A stretch of DNA of 64,000 bases. Source: an uncultured Tateyamaria sp. (GTDB taxonomy: Bacteria; Pseudomonadota; Alphaproteobacteria; Rhodobacterales; Rhodobacteraceae). Below are positions 46,104-55,561 of this stretch, in pieces (position 1 is the stretch's first letter; every line of letters starts with the position of its first letter). Both the position numbers and the translations under genes were made by a program. The notes beneath the pieces are model-generated. The model was not told where the DNA came from. It searched no databases and worked only from the letters and a program-made list of their open reading frames with translations. The stretch is taken from positions 248,001 through 312,000 of the forward strand of contig NZ_CANMEU010000004.1 of assembly GCF_947497045.1 (NCBI RefSeq), read 5' to 3'.

Positions 46104-46799
46104 CTAGAGCCTGCGAAACGTAAGATAATGCGGCACGCGGCCCTCGCGCAGCGCCTTTTGCTCATAACGGGTGCTGATCCAGTCCTCCCACGGCGCCCGC
46201 CAATCGGCAGGGCTCTCGGCCAACCACTCAAAGCCTGCCTGTGGTACTTCCTCAAGGGTCTGGCGCACATAGTCCGGAATGTCCGTCGCAACCCGCAACA
46301 TGGCACCGGGCTGCATTGCGCGGGCCAGCGGCACAAGATGCTCTTGCGTCACAAAACGGCGGCGGTGATGGCGCGCCTTGGGCCATGGGTCAGGATAAAG
46401 CAGAAAGGCACGGGAAATACTGGCGGCAGGCAAAACATCCATCAAATCGCGCGCATCACCGGGATGCACCGCAAGGTTTGACACATCCGCACGGCGGATC
46501 TTGCCCAGCAACATCGCAACACCATTGATATAGGGTTCCGCCCCGATGATGCCGGCGTCCGGATTGGCGGCAGCCTGATGCACCAGATGTTCGCCACCCC
46601 CGAATCCGACCTCAAGCCAGACCGGTTTGCCGCCAAACAGCGTCTCAAGATCAAGCGGTGCCCGGTCGGGATTGTCCTCCCAACTGACGGCACCCGGAGA
46701 CAGCGCCTCCAGATCCTCGGCGATATAGGCGCGCTGGCTCTTCTTAAGGGTCTTGCCCTTCAGGCGGCCATAGAAATTACGATGGGGGCGTTTGGTCAT
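46104..46799 (-). CDS. trmB: tRNA (guanine-N7-)-methyltransferase
   Basis: A 231-residue SAM-dependent enzyme that makes m7G46 in tRNA. PVWLEVGFGGGEHLVHQAAA is the SAM-binding motif, and AFLLYPDPWPKARHHRRRFV contains the family signature PDPWxKxRHxKRR-like stretch. The C terminus STRYEQKALREGRVPHYLTF also fits. The start at 46799 has no clear ribosome site; the frame is open twelve codons upstream but without similarity. Confidence 0.94.
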   Translation of the reverse strand: MTKRPHRNFYGRLKGKTLKKSQRAYIAEDLEALSPGAVSWEDNPDRAPLDLETLFGGKPVWLEVGFGGGEHLVHQAAANPDAGIIGAEPYINGVAMLLGKIRRADVSNLAVHPGDARDLMDVLPAASISRAFLLYPDPWPKARHHRRRFVTQEHLVPLARAMQPGAMLRVATDIPDYVRQTLEEVPQAGFEWLAESPADWRAPWEDWISTRYEQKALREGRVPHYLTFRRL

Positions 46800-46871
46800 G
46801 GGCGGGCGTTTAGCGCGCAGGCCCCGCGGGGGCAATGGGGAGGTAAGGCGCAGGTTTCCTGCGCCCCGGCA

Positions 46872-47333
46872 TCAGACATCACGCGCGGCATCCAGAAAGA
46901 TACGCAAATCCGTCAGCACAGGCTGAATTTCCGCCAGACGGGTGGTGTCGAACCCTCGGGCAAGCGCGACAAAGTCAGGGCCAAGATCGACGATCACACG
47001 GGCAAACAGCGCGCGCCCGTCATCCGTCAGCCACACACGTTTGGAGCGGCCATCCTTCGGGTTCGGGCGCATCTCGATCAATCCCAAACCTTCCAGCCCC
47101 TTCAGGGTGTGGGTCATCGAGGTCTTGGGGACCTGAAACGCGCGGGCCATATCGATCGGGGTCTGGCCGTCTTCACGGCGGCTCAGATGGCTCAACACCG
47201 AAAAATGCGGCGCGATGAGATCACCCGGCAACCGCGCCTCAAGAATGGCGCGGCTGAGCTGTTCGATGATACCGATTTCCTTGAACACATCAAAGATCAA
47301 GCCAACATCCTGTCCGCCTTGCCCGTCATCCAT
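46872..47333 (-). CDS. MarR family transcriptional regulator
   Basis: A 153-residue winged-helix regulator: APHFSVLSHLSRREDGQTPI, then DMARAFQVPKTSMTHTLKGL and the wing NPKDGRSKRVWLTDDG. It lies 18 bases behind the Acg-like flavoprotein gene on the same strand, so it probably controls that operon. A candidate operator is the inverted repeat at 48540-48573 in front of the first gene. Confidence 0.88.
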   Translation of the reverse strand: MDDGQGGQDVGLIFDVFKEIGIIEQLSRAILEARLPGDLIAPHFSVLSHLSRREDGQTPIDMARAFQVPKTSMTHTLKGLEGLGLIEMRPNPKDGRSKRVWLTDDGRALFARVIVDLGPDFVALARGFDTTRLAEIQPVLTDLRIFLDAARDV

Positions 47334-47351
47334 ACGCCGTCCCCATCGCGA

Positions 47352-48497
47352 CTATCCTTCCAAGATCTTGCGCTCCAGCGGCCAGCGCGGGCTTTGACCC
47401 ACCTGGGGGCCATAACCAATGCGGGCAAACATCTGCACGGCACCACCATCCGGCGCGAACCGGGCATGCAGTTCCCGATATATGTCCGACATTTCAGGGT
47501 ACTCCTGCAAGCCCTGGCTCAGCGGCTGCATCCCCAGCCCCGCGCGCGTGGTCGCAAGGTTCAGCCGCAGCCAGTCGCGTCCGGCATTGATCTGATCGGT
47601 GCGGGTGTTGGTCGGCGTGACCTGCCAGATGTGGCCCATGGCCGTATCGGTGTTCTCAAAGACCGCCTTCAACCCGCCACGATAGGCCATCGACGACTGA
47701 TCAAGCGCCGCCTCGCGCGAGAATACCCCGGTCAGCGCCATCGCCTCGAAGGCAGGGCCGGAAAAGTCGATGCCGTCCGGGTTGACCTCAACCTCGCGGC
47801 TGCCGATGCGGAACAGATCGACGCTTTCCTTGTAGGTGTGCGGGGTCTCGATCTCGATACGCAGGGCCGCATGGCTGATTTTGCGCAACGTGGCAATGTC
47901 GTCCGGGGCGACTGTGCCTTCGACCTTGGTCCGCTCGGCGGCGGCGATCACGTCCTCCAATACGGTCGGATCAACGGGGCGCGTAATGTCATAAGGTTCC
48001 TTGAGCGAGCGGCGCTGCATGACATGTGCAAACAGATCAGGTGCGGGCACGCCAGCCCCTTGTGCAAACCGCGCCACAGCCACGCGGCGCGTATCAAGCC
48101 CGCCCGGGTCCTCTCCGTCCGGGAACAGATCAAGTTCGACACCGTATCCCTGCGCCGCGGCCGCGAGTGTCATCAGCTCCAGAAAACAGCCCAGCCCCAC
48201 AACGATTTGGCGGTTGAACGGGTCAGTGTAGGGCAACAGCCTGTCCGTATCGACATGCAGCGTGACTTCGCCAGCGCGGCGCAGATCAACGAGCCAGGGT
48301 TGGCGGTTGTGCGGATTGGGGGCGAGGATTGCATAGGACAGCGCATTCATGCGGGGATCAGCATAGCCACCAGCGGCAGCCCAAGGTGCCAGCGCGCTGT
48401 GAGGCGTTCGGGTGACTGCCAAACCAGCCGCACCGCCAGCGGCCACGATGAACCCGCCACCCAAAAGGGCAAGTGTCTTGCGGCGTGAAAGGGTCAC
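47352..48497 (-). CDS. Acg-like nitroreductase-fold flavoprotein (Tat-exported)
   Basis: A 381-residue protein with a twin-arginine signal, LSRRKTLALLGGGFIVAAG. The rest resembles the Acg group of duplicated nitroreductase-fold proteins: SYAILAPNPHNRQPWLVDLR is the FMN-contact N-terminal block, RRSLKEPYDITRPVD is the second Arg-rich block, and NLATTRAGLGMQPLSQGLQE and RIGYGPQVGQSPR are C-terminal motifs. FMN binding and a redox role at the cell envelope are likely; in mycobacteria Acg sequesters FMN. AGGAGG-type bases precede the GTG start. Operon with a MarR gene. Confidence 0.82.
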   Translation of the reverse strand: MTLSRRKTLALLGGGFIVAAGGAAGLAVTRTPHSALAPWAAAGGYADPRMNALSYAILAPNPHNRQPWLVDLRRAGEVTLHVDTDRLLPYTDPFNRQIVVGLGCFLELMTLAAAAQGYGVELDLFPDGEDPGGLDTRRVAVARFAQGAGVPAPDLFAHVMQRRSLKEPYDITRPVDPTVLEDVIAAAERTKVEGTVAPDDIATLRKISHAALRIEIETPHTYKESVDLFRIGSREVEVNPDGIDFSGPAFEAMALTGVFSREAALDQSSMAYRGGLKAVFENTDTAMGHIWQVTPTNTRTDQINAGRDWLRLNLATTRAGLGMQPLSQGLQEYPEMSDIYRELHARFAPDGGAVQMFARIGYGPQVGQSPRWPLERKILEG

Positions 48498-48534
48498 GGG
48501 GAGGATCCTCCTATTTAGTACGATATCCCACCAT

Positions 48535-48573
48535 TATAATGCAATATCGATCTAAATAAAGTCCTATATTGCA
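48535..48573 (-). promoter_or_regulatory. Promoter/operator of the Acg-like-MarR operon
   Basis: The inverted repeat TGCAATAT (48540-48547) and ATATTGCA (48566-48573) lies in the divergent region before the Acg-like gene. On the minus strand TATAAT can serve as -10 just inside the left arm, with CTTTAT about 17 bases upstream as a weak -35, so a bound regulator would cover the promoter. The right-hand arm is close to the start region of lldD. Confidence 0.5.
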
Positions 48574-48653
48574 CTAGATGCGGGCAAGGAAGTTTCATAT
48601 TGCCATGAAAACCGAGCATTGGTAAGTAAATATGACCAATCCAGAGGGTTATC

Positions 48654-49820
48654 ATGGCCGCCATCACCAACATCGACGACCTCAAGCGGATCTATGAGCG
48701 CCGCGTGCCCCGCATGTTCTTCGACTACTGCGAGTCGGGCAGTTGGACCGAACAGACCTTCCGTGACAATTCCTCGGACTTTGATGACATCCGCCTGCGC
48801 CAGCGCGTCGCTGTCGATATGTCCGGGCGCAGCACTGCGTCCCAGATGATCGGGCAGGATGTGGCAATGCCCGTCGCGCTGGCCCCCGTCGGCCTTACCG
48901 GCATGCAACACGCCGATGGCGAGATGAAAGCCGCCCGCGCCGCCGAAAAGTTCGGGGTGCCCTTTACCCTGTCCACCATGTCGATCAACTCGATCGAGGA
49001 TGTGGCAGGCTTTACTGACGCCCCCTTTTGGTTCCAGCTTTATACGATGCGCGATCAGGATTACGTCTCGCGCCTGATCCAACGGGCCAAGGACGCCAAC
49101 TGTTCGGCCCTCGTGATCACACTTGATCTGCAAATCCTCGGGCAGCGCCACAAGGACATCAAAAACGGCCTCTCCGCCCCGCCCAAACTGACGGCCAAGA
49201 CCATCGCGAACCTCGCCACCAAATGGGGCTGGGGGATCGAGATGCTGTCGGCCAAGCGCCGCGACTTCGGCAATATCGTCGGCCATGTCGAGGGCATCTC
49301 GGACACGTCGCAACTGGGCGCGTGGACGGCAGAGCAGTTCGACCCCTCGCTGGATTGGAACAAGGTCGCCAAGCTGAAAGAGCAATGGGGCGGCAAGGTG
49401 ATCCTCAAGGGTATTCTGGATGCCGAGGATGCCAAGATGGCGCTCAAGGTGGGGGCGGACGCGATTGTCGTTTCCAACCATGGCGGGCGGCAGCTCGACG
49501 GGGCGCTGAGTTCGATCCGCGCCCTGCCCGCGATTTTGGATGCAGTCGGGGATCAGGTCGAAGTGCATCTCGACAGTGGTATCCGGTCGGGTCAGGACGT
49601 GCTCAAGGCCCTCGCGATGGGGGCAAAGGGCACCTATATCGGCCGCGCTTTCATCTATGGCCTTGGCGCGATGGGCCAGCAGGGCGTGACCGAGGCGCTC
49701 AATATTATTCACCGCGAGCTGGACACGACCATGGCCCTGTGTGGTGAGACGAACGTGAACAATCTGGGGCACCACAATCTGCTGGTACCAGAAGGGTTCG
49801 AGGGGCGCTGGCAGGATTAG
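48654..49820 (+). CDS. lldD: L-lactate dehydrogenase (FMN alpha-hydroxy acid oxidase family)
   Basis: A 388-residue FMN-dependent enzyme oxidising L-lactate to pyruvate at the membrane. RMFFDYCESGSWTEQTFRDN is the N-terminal FMN region, PVALAPVGLTGMQHADGE is the first strand, and FQLYTMRDQDYVSRLIQ carries the Tyr/Arg substrate contacts. AIVVSNHGGRQLDGALSSIR contains the catalytic His and Arg, and VHLDSGIRSGQDVLKALAMG is the phosphate-binding end. A related 2-hydroxy acid as substrate is possible. The ATG has GAGGG in front. Confidence 0.9.
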   Translation: MAAITNIDDLKRIYERRVPRMFFDYCESGSWTEQTFRDNSSDFDDIRLRQRVAVDMSGRSTASQMIGQDVAMPVALAPVGLTGMQHADGEMKAARAAEKFGVPFTLSTMSINSIEDVAGFTDAPFWFQLYTMRDQDYVSRLIQRAKDANCSALVITLDLQILGQRHKDIKNGLSAPPKLTAKTIANLATKWGWGIEMLSAKRRDFGNIVGHVEGISDTSQLGAWTAEQFDPSLDWNKVAKLKEQWGGKVILKGILDAEDAKMALKVGADAIVVSNHGGRQLDGALSSIRALPAILDAVGDQVEVHLDSGIRSGQDVLKALAMGAKGTYIGRAFIYGLGAMGQQGVTEALNIIHRELDTTMALCGETNVNNLGHHNLLVPEGFEGRWQD

Positions 49821-49826
49821 CAATTT

Positions 49827-49874
49827 CGCTGCGTATTCCACGCAGCGACCGTCTGGGGGGCCAGCCCCCCAGAC
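49827..49874. terminator. Two strong hairpins between convergent lldD and MFS genes
   Basis: CGCTGCGT (49827-49834) pairs with ACGCAGCG (49840-49847), and GTCTGGGGGG (49851-49860) pairs with CCCCCCAGAC (49865-49874). They lie between two genes that face each other and could end transcription from both sides. The second hairpin belongs to the intergenic repeat copy D. Confidence 0.6.
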
Positions 49875-49904
49875 CCCCCGCGGTATTTTCGGTCAAAAGA
49901 AATC
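49851..49904 (+). repeat. GC-rich intergenic repeat, copy D
   Basis: A ten-base-pair hairpin is followed by CCCCCCGCGG and the tail TATTTTCGGTCAAAAGAAATC, matching copy C at 46041-46094 in the tail. It ends at the stop of the MFS gene. Confidence 0.6.
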
Positions 49905-51060
49905 AGGCGGGACGCACCGCCAATAGTCGCGCCCACCACGGCACGAGCACAGCGGCGACGACGCACATGACGGCGGCAATGACATAGAATGAAGCGCGCA
50001 GGCCGAACCCTTCGGCCACGTAGCCCATGACCACGGGCCCAAGGAAGAAGGCCGCGTAGCCCAAGGCCGCCGCCTGACTGATCGCCGCCAGCCGGTATTT
50101 GCGCGGCACCGCCTGCCCCACAAGACCAAGGGCGAGTGGGCCGACCACTGACACGCCCAGTCCACCGAGCAGGAACCCGGCATAGGCGACTGGCAGGCTC
50201 GGTGCGGCACCTGCGAGTGCGAGGCCCACACCCGCAATCAGCGATGCGATCACCATCACGCGGATCGGCGGCCACCCTGCCCCGAACAGATGTGCTCCCA
50301 GACGGCCCACCGCCATGCCGCCCGCCAGCAATGCCGGGCCAAGGGCGCCTTGGGCCGGGCCTCCGCCCAACATGCGTTCGATGTGGAGCGCGGACCAGCC
50401 TTCGGAGGCGGCCTCTCCCAGAAAGGCGGACAGGACGACGAGGCCGCCGACCCAGACCAGCGCGCGGGGCATGCCGGCCACGGGCGCGGTGGGGTCATCT
50501 TCGGGGGTAATGCGATCCGGCAGGCGCATCCATATCATCAGGACGCCAACGGCCACCGCCATACCCGCAAAGATCGTCACTGGCCCAAACCCGGCCCCAC
50601 GCGCTGCACCGACAGATACCGCCGCCACCGCGTAAGCGACCGAAAACATCCCGTGGTTCAAATTCATAAGACTGCGCCCCGTTTCGGCCTCCGCCTCGCT
50701 GACCTCGGCATTGGCGAGCACATCAGCCACCCCAGATCCGCCTGCCGCCAGAAACAGCGCGAACCCGATCATCACCGGTCCTTGCGCCGTTCCGCTGAGC
50801 AGGAAACCCGCGATCATGCCAACGACCCCGGTCATCAACGCCCACGTGCCCATCAGGCGAAACACCAGCGGGGCCAGCCACATCGCCATCAGCGCACCCG
50901 TGCTGCCCATCAGCACAAGCGTGCCCCACAGCCCGTCGCCGACCCCCACCTGGGCCTTGATCACCGGCATCTGAGCCGAGAAACTGGCCCAACCAAAGCC
51001 GACGACGATAAAGCCTGCAAGCGCACGGCGCGATGCGTGAAGATCATGGAGAAGTTGCAT
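49903..51060 (-). CDS. MFS transporter
   Basis: A 385-residue membrane protein with about twelve hydrophobic segments and short loops, as in the Major Facilitator Superfamily. A central cytoplasmic loop lies around [15 protein letters not shown]. The N terminus [19 protein letters not shown] and internal [13 protein letters not shown] fit the group of putative sugar/efflux permeases related to YbjJ. No substrate can be assigned. It is a single gene, convergent with lldD and divergent from rplY. Confidence 0.85.
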   Translation of the reverse strand: MQLLHDLHASRRALAGFIVVGFGWASFSAQMPVIKAQVGVGDGLWGTLVLMGSTGALMAMWLAPLVFRLMGTWALMTGVVGMIAGFLLSGTAQGPVMIGFALFLAAGGSGVADVLANAEVSEAEAETGRSLMNLNHGMFSVAYAVAAVSVGAARGAGFGPVTIFAGMAVAVGVLMIWMRLPDRITPEDDPTAPVAGMPRALVWVGGLVVLSAFLGEAASEGWSALHIERMLGGGPAQGALGPALLAGGMAVGRLGAHLFGAGWPPIRVMVIASLIAGVGLALAGAAPSLPVAYAGFLLGGLGVSVVGPLALGLVGQAVPRKYRLAAISQAAALGYAAFFLGPVVMGYVAEGFGLRASFYVIAAVMCVVAAVLVPWWARLLAVRPA

Positions 51061-51210
51061 GCCTCAAGCGGTCGCATGAGATCCCCCAACCGTCCAGCAC
51101 AAAGCATAGGTTTTTTGCACTTTTCATGTGGGTCAAACCGGTCTATAGCGCGCACTTCACGCGGGGTGACAGCCTTGGAGGCACTCCGCCCTTACATTTG
51201 GAGAAATACG

Positions 51211-51861
51211 ATGGCTGGAGAGATTCCTGATCTCGAAGCCCTGGAACGCACGGGGACAGGCAAGGGCGCCGCTCGTCAGGCCCGCCGTGACGGCATGGTT
51301 CCAGGGATTGTTTTTGGTGGCGACGCAGATCCGCTGCCAATCAATCTGCCCTTTAACAAGCTGCTGAAAATGCTGAAAGCTGGTCGGTTCAAGTCGACCC
51401 TGTTCAACATGAAGGTCGAAGGCCACGATGACGTCCGCGTCATCTGCCGCGACGTGCAGCGCCACGTGGTCAAGGATCTGCCCACACATGTGGACTTCAT
51501 GCGCCTCAAGCGCACCACCAAGATCAACCTGTTCATCGGTGTGGACGTGGCTGGCGAAGAGGTGTCGCCCGGCCTGAAAAAAGGCGGCGTGCTGTCGCTG
51601 GTGCGCCCCGAGGTCGAGTTGATCGTGACCGCAGCCGACATCCCCGAGAGCATCACAATCGATGTCTCCGAAGCGGAAATCGGCGACAGCATCACGATCT
51701 CGTCCGTCAACCTGCCCACAGGGTCCAAGCCGACCATCGACCGCGACTTTGTGATCGCCACGATCTCTGCCCCATCGGGCCTGCGCTCGGCCGAGGACGC
51801 CGAAGCGGATGAGACCGAGGCCGATGAAGTGCCCGCAACCGAGCAGGCTGACGACGCATAA
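51211..51861 (+). CDS. rplY: 50S ribosomal protein L25/general stress protein Ctc
   Basis: A 216-residue long-form L25 (Ctc type). The N-terminal RNA-binding domain has [20 protein letters not shown] and [20 protein letters not shown]. The C-terminal TL5-type domain contains [20 protein letters not shown] and [20 protein letters not shown], ending in an acidic tail. It binds 5S rRNA. The start at 51211 has TTGGAG upstream. A strong terminator follows; rplY and pth are often adjacent, as here. Confidence 0.96.
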   Translation: MAGEIPDLEALERTGTGKGAARQARRDGMVPGIVFGGDADPLPINLPFNKLLKMLKAGRFKSTLFNMKVEGHDDVRVICRDVQRHVVKDLPTHVDFMRLKRTTKINLFIGVDVAGEEVSPGLKKGGVLSLVRPEVELIVTAADIPESITIDVSEAEIGDSITISSVNLPTGSKPTIDRDFVIATISAPSGLRSAEDAEADETEADEVPATEQADDA

Positions 51862-51888
51862 GCAACGCCGACAGAGATGCAAGACATC

Positions 51889-51918
51889 AAGGCCGCCCTT
51901 GTCCGGGGCGGCCTTTTT
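51889..51918 (+). terminator. Rho-independent terminator of rplY
   Basis: AAGGCCGCCC pairs with GGGCGGCCTT across a seven-base loop and is followed by five T. It begins 28 bases after the rplY stop. Confidence 0.9.
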
Positions 51919-52235
51919 CATGGCGCCGGCCCGTGGTTCGGCCGCTCTGCACGGGCGAGGTCGCGGCCATGGGTTCATGGCAGGTGATGAAAGTCATGGC
52001 CTGCGCAACCAACTTGATGCTGGGCGGTCCAACGGGGATCCGTGTGGGCAGATCAGCCTTACCGCCACGGTCTTTGCCCTCGCGTTCACGGTGACATCCG
52101 GTTCTTTCTGGCAATCCGCAGCATGCCACAGATCAGGTCCCCGGCGGGTCAGATTTACCCGGGCAAGGCGCGTGGTCCTTGTTGTGCCCTGCCCCCCGCT
52201 TTATGCTGCGTGGCAGCAAAGTGGTGGAGCGCCTT

Positions 52236-52919
52236 ATGAAACTCATTGTCGGTCTCGGAAATCCGGGTGCGAAATACGCGCACAATCGGCACAATATCGG
52301 GTTTATGGCGCTGGACCGGATCGCCGCCGATCACGGCTTTCCGGCGTGGAAATCCAAGCATCAGGGTGTTGTGTCCGAAGGGCGCTTTGGTTCGGACCGT
52401 GCGGTCTTGCTGAAACCCGAAACCTTTATGAACAAGTCAGGCGACAGCGTAGGTGCCGCCATGCGGTTTTACAAGCTGGAGCCCGCGAATGTAGTGGTCT
52501 TGCATGATGAAATCGACCTCGCCCCGGCCAAGGTAAAATGGAAGATCGGTGGCGGCCACGCGGGCCATAACGGATTGCGCTCCATCCATGCCCATATCGG
52601 GGCTGATTATGCGCGGGTGCGCCTCGGTGTGGGCCATCCGGGGCACAAGGATGCGGTGCCCGGATATGTGCTGCGCGACTTTCCCAAGGCGGATGCGGGA
52701 TGGCTTGATGATGTGATGCGCGGCTGTTCGGACGGGGCACCCTATCTGGCGGTCGGGGATGGTGCGAAATTTATGAACGCGGTTGGTTTGCGCGTCTCGC
52801 CGCCCCGCTCGGGCACGGGGAACAAGGGCATGGCCGCACCTGCCACCCCGACACCAGGACCAGCGCAGAAACCCGATGATCGCTCGGCCCTGCAAAAGCT
52901 GATGGACCGGTTCACATGA
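52236..52919 (+). CDS. pth: Peptidyl-tRNA hydrolase
   Basis: A 227-residue enzyme that recycles peptidyl-tRNA. LIVGLGNPGAKYAHNRHNIG holds the catalytic Asn and His, LLKPETFMNKSGDSVGAAMR the second Asn, and VLHDEIDLAPAKVKWKIGGG the Asp. GHAGHNGLRSIHAHIG is also typical. The C terminus is about 30 residues longer than E. coli Pth and Pro/Ala-rich. The ATG at 52236 has GGAG in front; its stop overlaps the next gene by ATGA. Confidence 0.96.
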   Translation: MKLIVGLGNPGAKYAHNRHNIGFMALDRIAADHGFPAWKSKHQGVVSEGRFGSDRAVLLKPETFMNKSGDSVGAAMRFYKLEPANVVVLHDEIDLAPAKVKWKIGGGHAGHNGLRSIHAHIGADYARVRLGVGHPGHKDAVPGYVLRDFPKADAGWLDDVMRGCSDGAPYLAVGDGAKFMNAVGLRVSPPRSGTGNKGMAAPATPTPGPAQKPDDRSALQKLMDRFT

Positions 52920-53950
52920 GTCTGACCCAGGCCTTTCGCGATCAGGCTGGCACATGCGCGCGGATGGGGTCGCCCCTGATGGGCCGTGTCCTATCGATCA
53001 TGGCCGAGCATTGGGACGCCACGACCGCGCTCGGCCACGCGATGGCCGCCTATTCCGGCGATATTGGCCCCTCAGGTCACTCTCTGCCGCTGCGCATCGC
53101 GGGGGGGTTGCACGCACTGGTATTGCAAGGGACGGACGACCGTTTGATCGCCGCCTATCCGCCCAACACCGTCAATGATGAAACGCTCGAAGCTGCGGTT
53201 CTATCTGCCTTGAAAACACATCAGGATTTCTTGCTGGATTGGACCCAACTGCCACCGCAAACGAACGAGGTGCGCCGCAGTGCAGCCCTGATCGCGATGG
53301 CACATGTGGCCTGTACCCATTTTGACAGACCGGTTGTGTTGTCCGAATTGGGCGCGAGCGGCGGGCTGAACCTGATGTGGGACCACTTTGGGGTGTCAAC
53401 ACCACTGGGATCTTTCGGGTCGGATGACCCAGTATTGACACTGACACCGGAATGGGAGGGTGCGTTGCCGCCCGCCGCGTCCCCTGTGATTGTGGACAGG
53501 TTAGGTGTGGACCTTAACCCATTGAATCCACGCCATAACGACGACTTGTTACGGCTCAGCGCCTATCTGTGGGCAGATCAACCCCACCGCCTTGAACTGA
53601 CGCGTGCGGCGGCCTCAATCTTCACCGCTCGGATCGAAAAAGGCGATGCGATCAAATGGTTGGCAGATCGTCTTGAGGCGGCACCTGAAGGGCATATGCA
53701 CATCCTCCAGCACACAGTCGCATGGCAGTATTTCCCCGCGGACGCACAGGCACGCGGCACCGCAATGATCGAGGCCGCAGGCGCGCGCGCGACGCCCGAA
53801 ACACCGCTTGCATGGATGCAGATGGAAACGGATGGTGACAAAACGGGTGCAGTGGGTGCTGCCCTGACCCTGCGATTGTGGCCAGGCGACATAACGCTCA
53901 ACCTGGGGCGCGCTGATTTCCATGGCCGTTGGATCAATTGGACAGGCTGA
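52916..53950 (+). CDS. DUF2332 family protein
   Basis: A 344-residue protein of the DUF2332 family, function unknown. Recognisable blocks are FRDQAGTCARMGSPLMGRVL at the start and VVLSELGASGGLNLMWDHFG, whose glycine-rich loop resembles a methyltransferase SAM site. LGVDLNPLNPRHNDDLLRLS, LHILQHTVAWQYF-like MHILQHTVAWQYFPADAQAR and the C-terminal end follow. It is translationally coupled to pth, which occurs in relatives but does not explain its role. Confidence 0.82.
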   Translation: MSLTQAFRDQAGTCARMGSPLMGRVLSIMAEHWDATTALGHAMAAYSGDIGPSGHSLPLRIAGGLHALVLQGTDDRLIAAYPPNTVNDETLEAAVLSALKTHQDFLLDWTQLPPQTNEVRRSAALIAMAHVACTHFDRPVVLSELGASGGLNLMWDHFGVSTPLGSFGSDDPVLTLTPEWEGALPPAASPVIVDRLGVDLNPLNPRHNDDLLRLSAYLWADQPHRLELTRAAASIFTARIEKGDAIKWLADRLEAAPEGHMHILQHTVAWQYFPADAQARGTAMIEAAGARATPETPLAWMQMETDGDKTGAVGAALTLRLWPGDITLNLGRADFHGRWINWTG

Positions 53951-54014
53951 CCCTAGGGATGGATTGCGCAAGCGATAGGTCTGTGGATTACTCGGGCCAG
54001 CCAGGGGGTAAAAT

Positions 54015-55184
54015 ATGCGCAAAATCCTAAAATGGACACTCAGAGCCGGGCTCGCGTTGATAATCGCCGCTCTTGTAGTCGGATTCTGGAAACGCGAAGA
54101 GATCACCCGCCTGCTCGCCGTCAACTCGTTGTTTGACGCAGATCGCATCGTGTCCAATTTCTCCAATATGGAGAGCGCATTTCTCCACCAGGTTATCCCC
54201 AGAGGGGATGGCCCAATCAGCCCCCTGCCACAGGGGAGCAGCTTGTCGATGCCCCCAAGCTATGCGGATTGGGTGACGGACCGCACTGTCACCTCGACGC
54301 TTGTTCTGCACGACGGCGTTATCGTGCACGAAGCCTATTACCATGACACACAGCCCGACGATCTGCGCATCAGCTGGTCGGTCGCCAAAAGCTATCTCTC
54401 CGCCCTGTTTGGTATTCTGGTTGAAGAGGGCGCGATCACCTCGCTGGATACGCCTGTGACTGATTATGCGCCCATGCTCGCGGGTGGGGCCTATGACGGG
54501 GCCAGCATCCGCAACGTGTTGCAGATGTCGAGCGGGGTGACCTTTGACGAGGACTATCTGGATAAGAACAGCGATATCAACCGGATGGGTCGCGTTCTTG
54601 CCCTTGGGGGCAAGATGGACGAGTTCGCAGCAGGGCTGACGGATCGCTTCACCGCGCCGGGGGAGGAATGGAAATACACCTCAATCGACACCCACGTGGT
54701 TGGCATGGTGATCCGGGGTGCAACGGGGCGCAGCGTGCCCGACCTGATGGGCGAAAAGCTCATCGCACCCCTCGGCCTCGAACAATCACCACTCTACCTG
54801 ACGGACGGGGTCGGCGTGGCCTTTGTACTCGGGGGTCTCAACATCACCACGCGCGATTATGCCCGTTTCGGGCAAATGATCCTGCAAAACGGGCAATGGC
54901 AGGGTCAGCAGATCGTCCCTGCGGACTGGATTGAGGCCTCGACCCGCCCAAGCGCGCCCACTGCGTCCGGCAATATCGGCTATGGCTATCAGTGGTGGAT
55001 TCCCGTGGGTGCCGGCATCGGGCAGTTCATGGGTCGTGGCATCTATGGGCAGTACATCTATATTGATCAGCAAGCGGGCGTCGTCATCGTGACCACCGGC
55101 GCGGATCGCAAATTTCGCGAACCCGGCGTGAGCGAGGCCAATATCGAGATGTTCCGCCGGATTGTCGCAGCGACCAAGGGGTAA
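54015..55184 (+). CDS. Serine hydrolase, beta-lactamase/class C penicillin-binding fold
   Basis: A 389-residue protein with an N-terminal membrane anchor (WTLRAGLALIIAALVVGFW) and a class C beta-lactamase-like domain. The catalytic Ser-X-X-Lys is in RISWSVAKSYLSALFG, and the Tyr motif appears as EWKYTSIDTHVVG. The third motif is probably the region YGYQWWIPVG to GRGIYGQYIYID. Such proteins are esterases or peptidases, rarely true lactamases. It stands 64 bases behind DUF2332 and six bases in front of a DUF2237 gene, so it may be co-transcribed with them. Confidence 0.85.
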   Translation: MRKILKWTLRAGLALIIAALVVGFWKREEITRLLAVNSLFDADRIVSNFSNMESAFLHQVIPRGDGPISPLPQGSSLSMPPSYADWVTDRTVTSTLVLHDGVIVHEAYYHDTQPDDLRISWSVAKSYLSALFGILVEEGAITSLDTPVTDYAPMLAGGAYDGASIRNVLQMSSGVTFDEDYLDKNSDINRMGRVLALGGKMDEFAAGLTDRFTAPGEEWKYTSIDTHVVGMVIRGATGRSVPDLMGEKLIAPLGLEQSPLYLTDGVGVAFVLGGLNITTRDYARFGQMILQNGQWQGQQIVPADWIEASTRPSAPTASGNIGYGYQWWIPVGAGIGQFMGRGIYGQYIYIDQQAGVVIVTTGADRKFREPGVSEANIEMFRRIVAATKG

Positions 55185-55189
55185 GGCAC

Positions 55190-55558
55190 ATGGAGCCTGA
55201 GGACAGTATAAACGTGCTTGGCACGGCTTTGACGATGTGCGGCATGGACCCCGTCACCGGCTTCTTTCGCGACGGGCACTGCAACACCTGCGCCGCCGAT
55301 CAGGGCAGCCACACGGTCTGTGCGATTATGACGGCCGAGTTTTTGGCGTTCTCGAAATATGTGGGCAACGATCTCAGCACCCCGCGCCCCGAGTTCCGGT
55401 TTCAGGGCCTGAACCCCGGCAATCACTGGTGCCTGTGCGCCGCACGCTTTTTGCAGGCCCATGACGAAGGGTGCGCGCCCAAAGTGTCACTTGAGGCGAC
55501 GCATAAACGTGCCCTAGATATCGTATCCCTTGAGGTGCTGCGCCAATACGCGGTCTAG
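55190..55558 (+). CDS. DUF2237 family protein
   Basis: A 122-residue protein of the DUF2237 family. It has the characteristic sequence NVLGTALTMCGMDPVTGFFR, DGHCNTCAADQGSHTVCAIM, FLAFSKYVGNDLSTPRPEFR and GLNPGNHWCLCAARFLQAHD, with seven conserved Cys that may bind metal. Function unknown. It starts just five bases after the hydrolase stop and is convergent with trpB, which ends four bases beyond it. Confidence 0.85.
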   Translation: MEPEDSINVLGTALTMCGMDPVTGFFRDGHCNTCAADQGSHTVCAIMTAEFLAFSKYVGNDLSTPRPEFRFQGLNPGNHWCLCAARFLQAHDEGCAPKVSLEATHKRALDIVSLEVLRQYAV

Positions 55559-55561
55559 GCC

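Noticed and set aside
46578-48488. Open frame of 636 codons on the plus strand
   Set aside because: It lies antisense to trmB, the MarR gene and the Acg-like gene, all of which have clear families; its translation is Arg/His/Gln-rich and resembles nothing. GC-rich genes often leave such long antisense frames.
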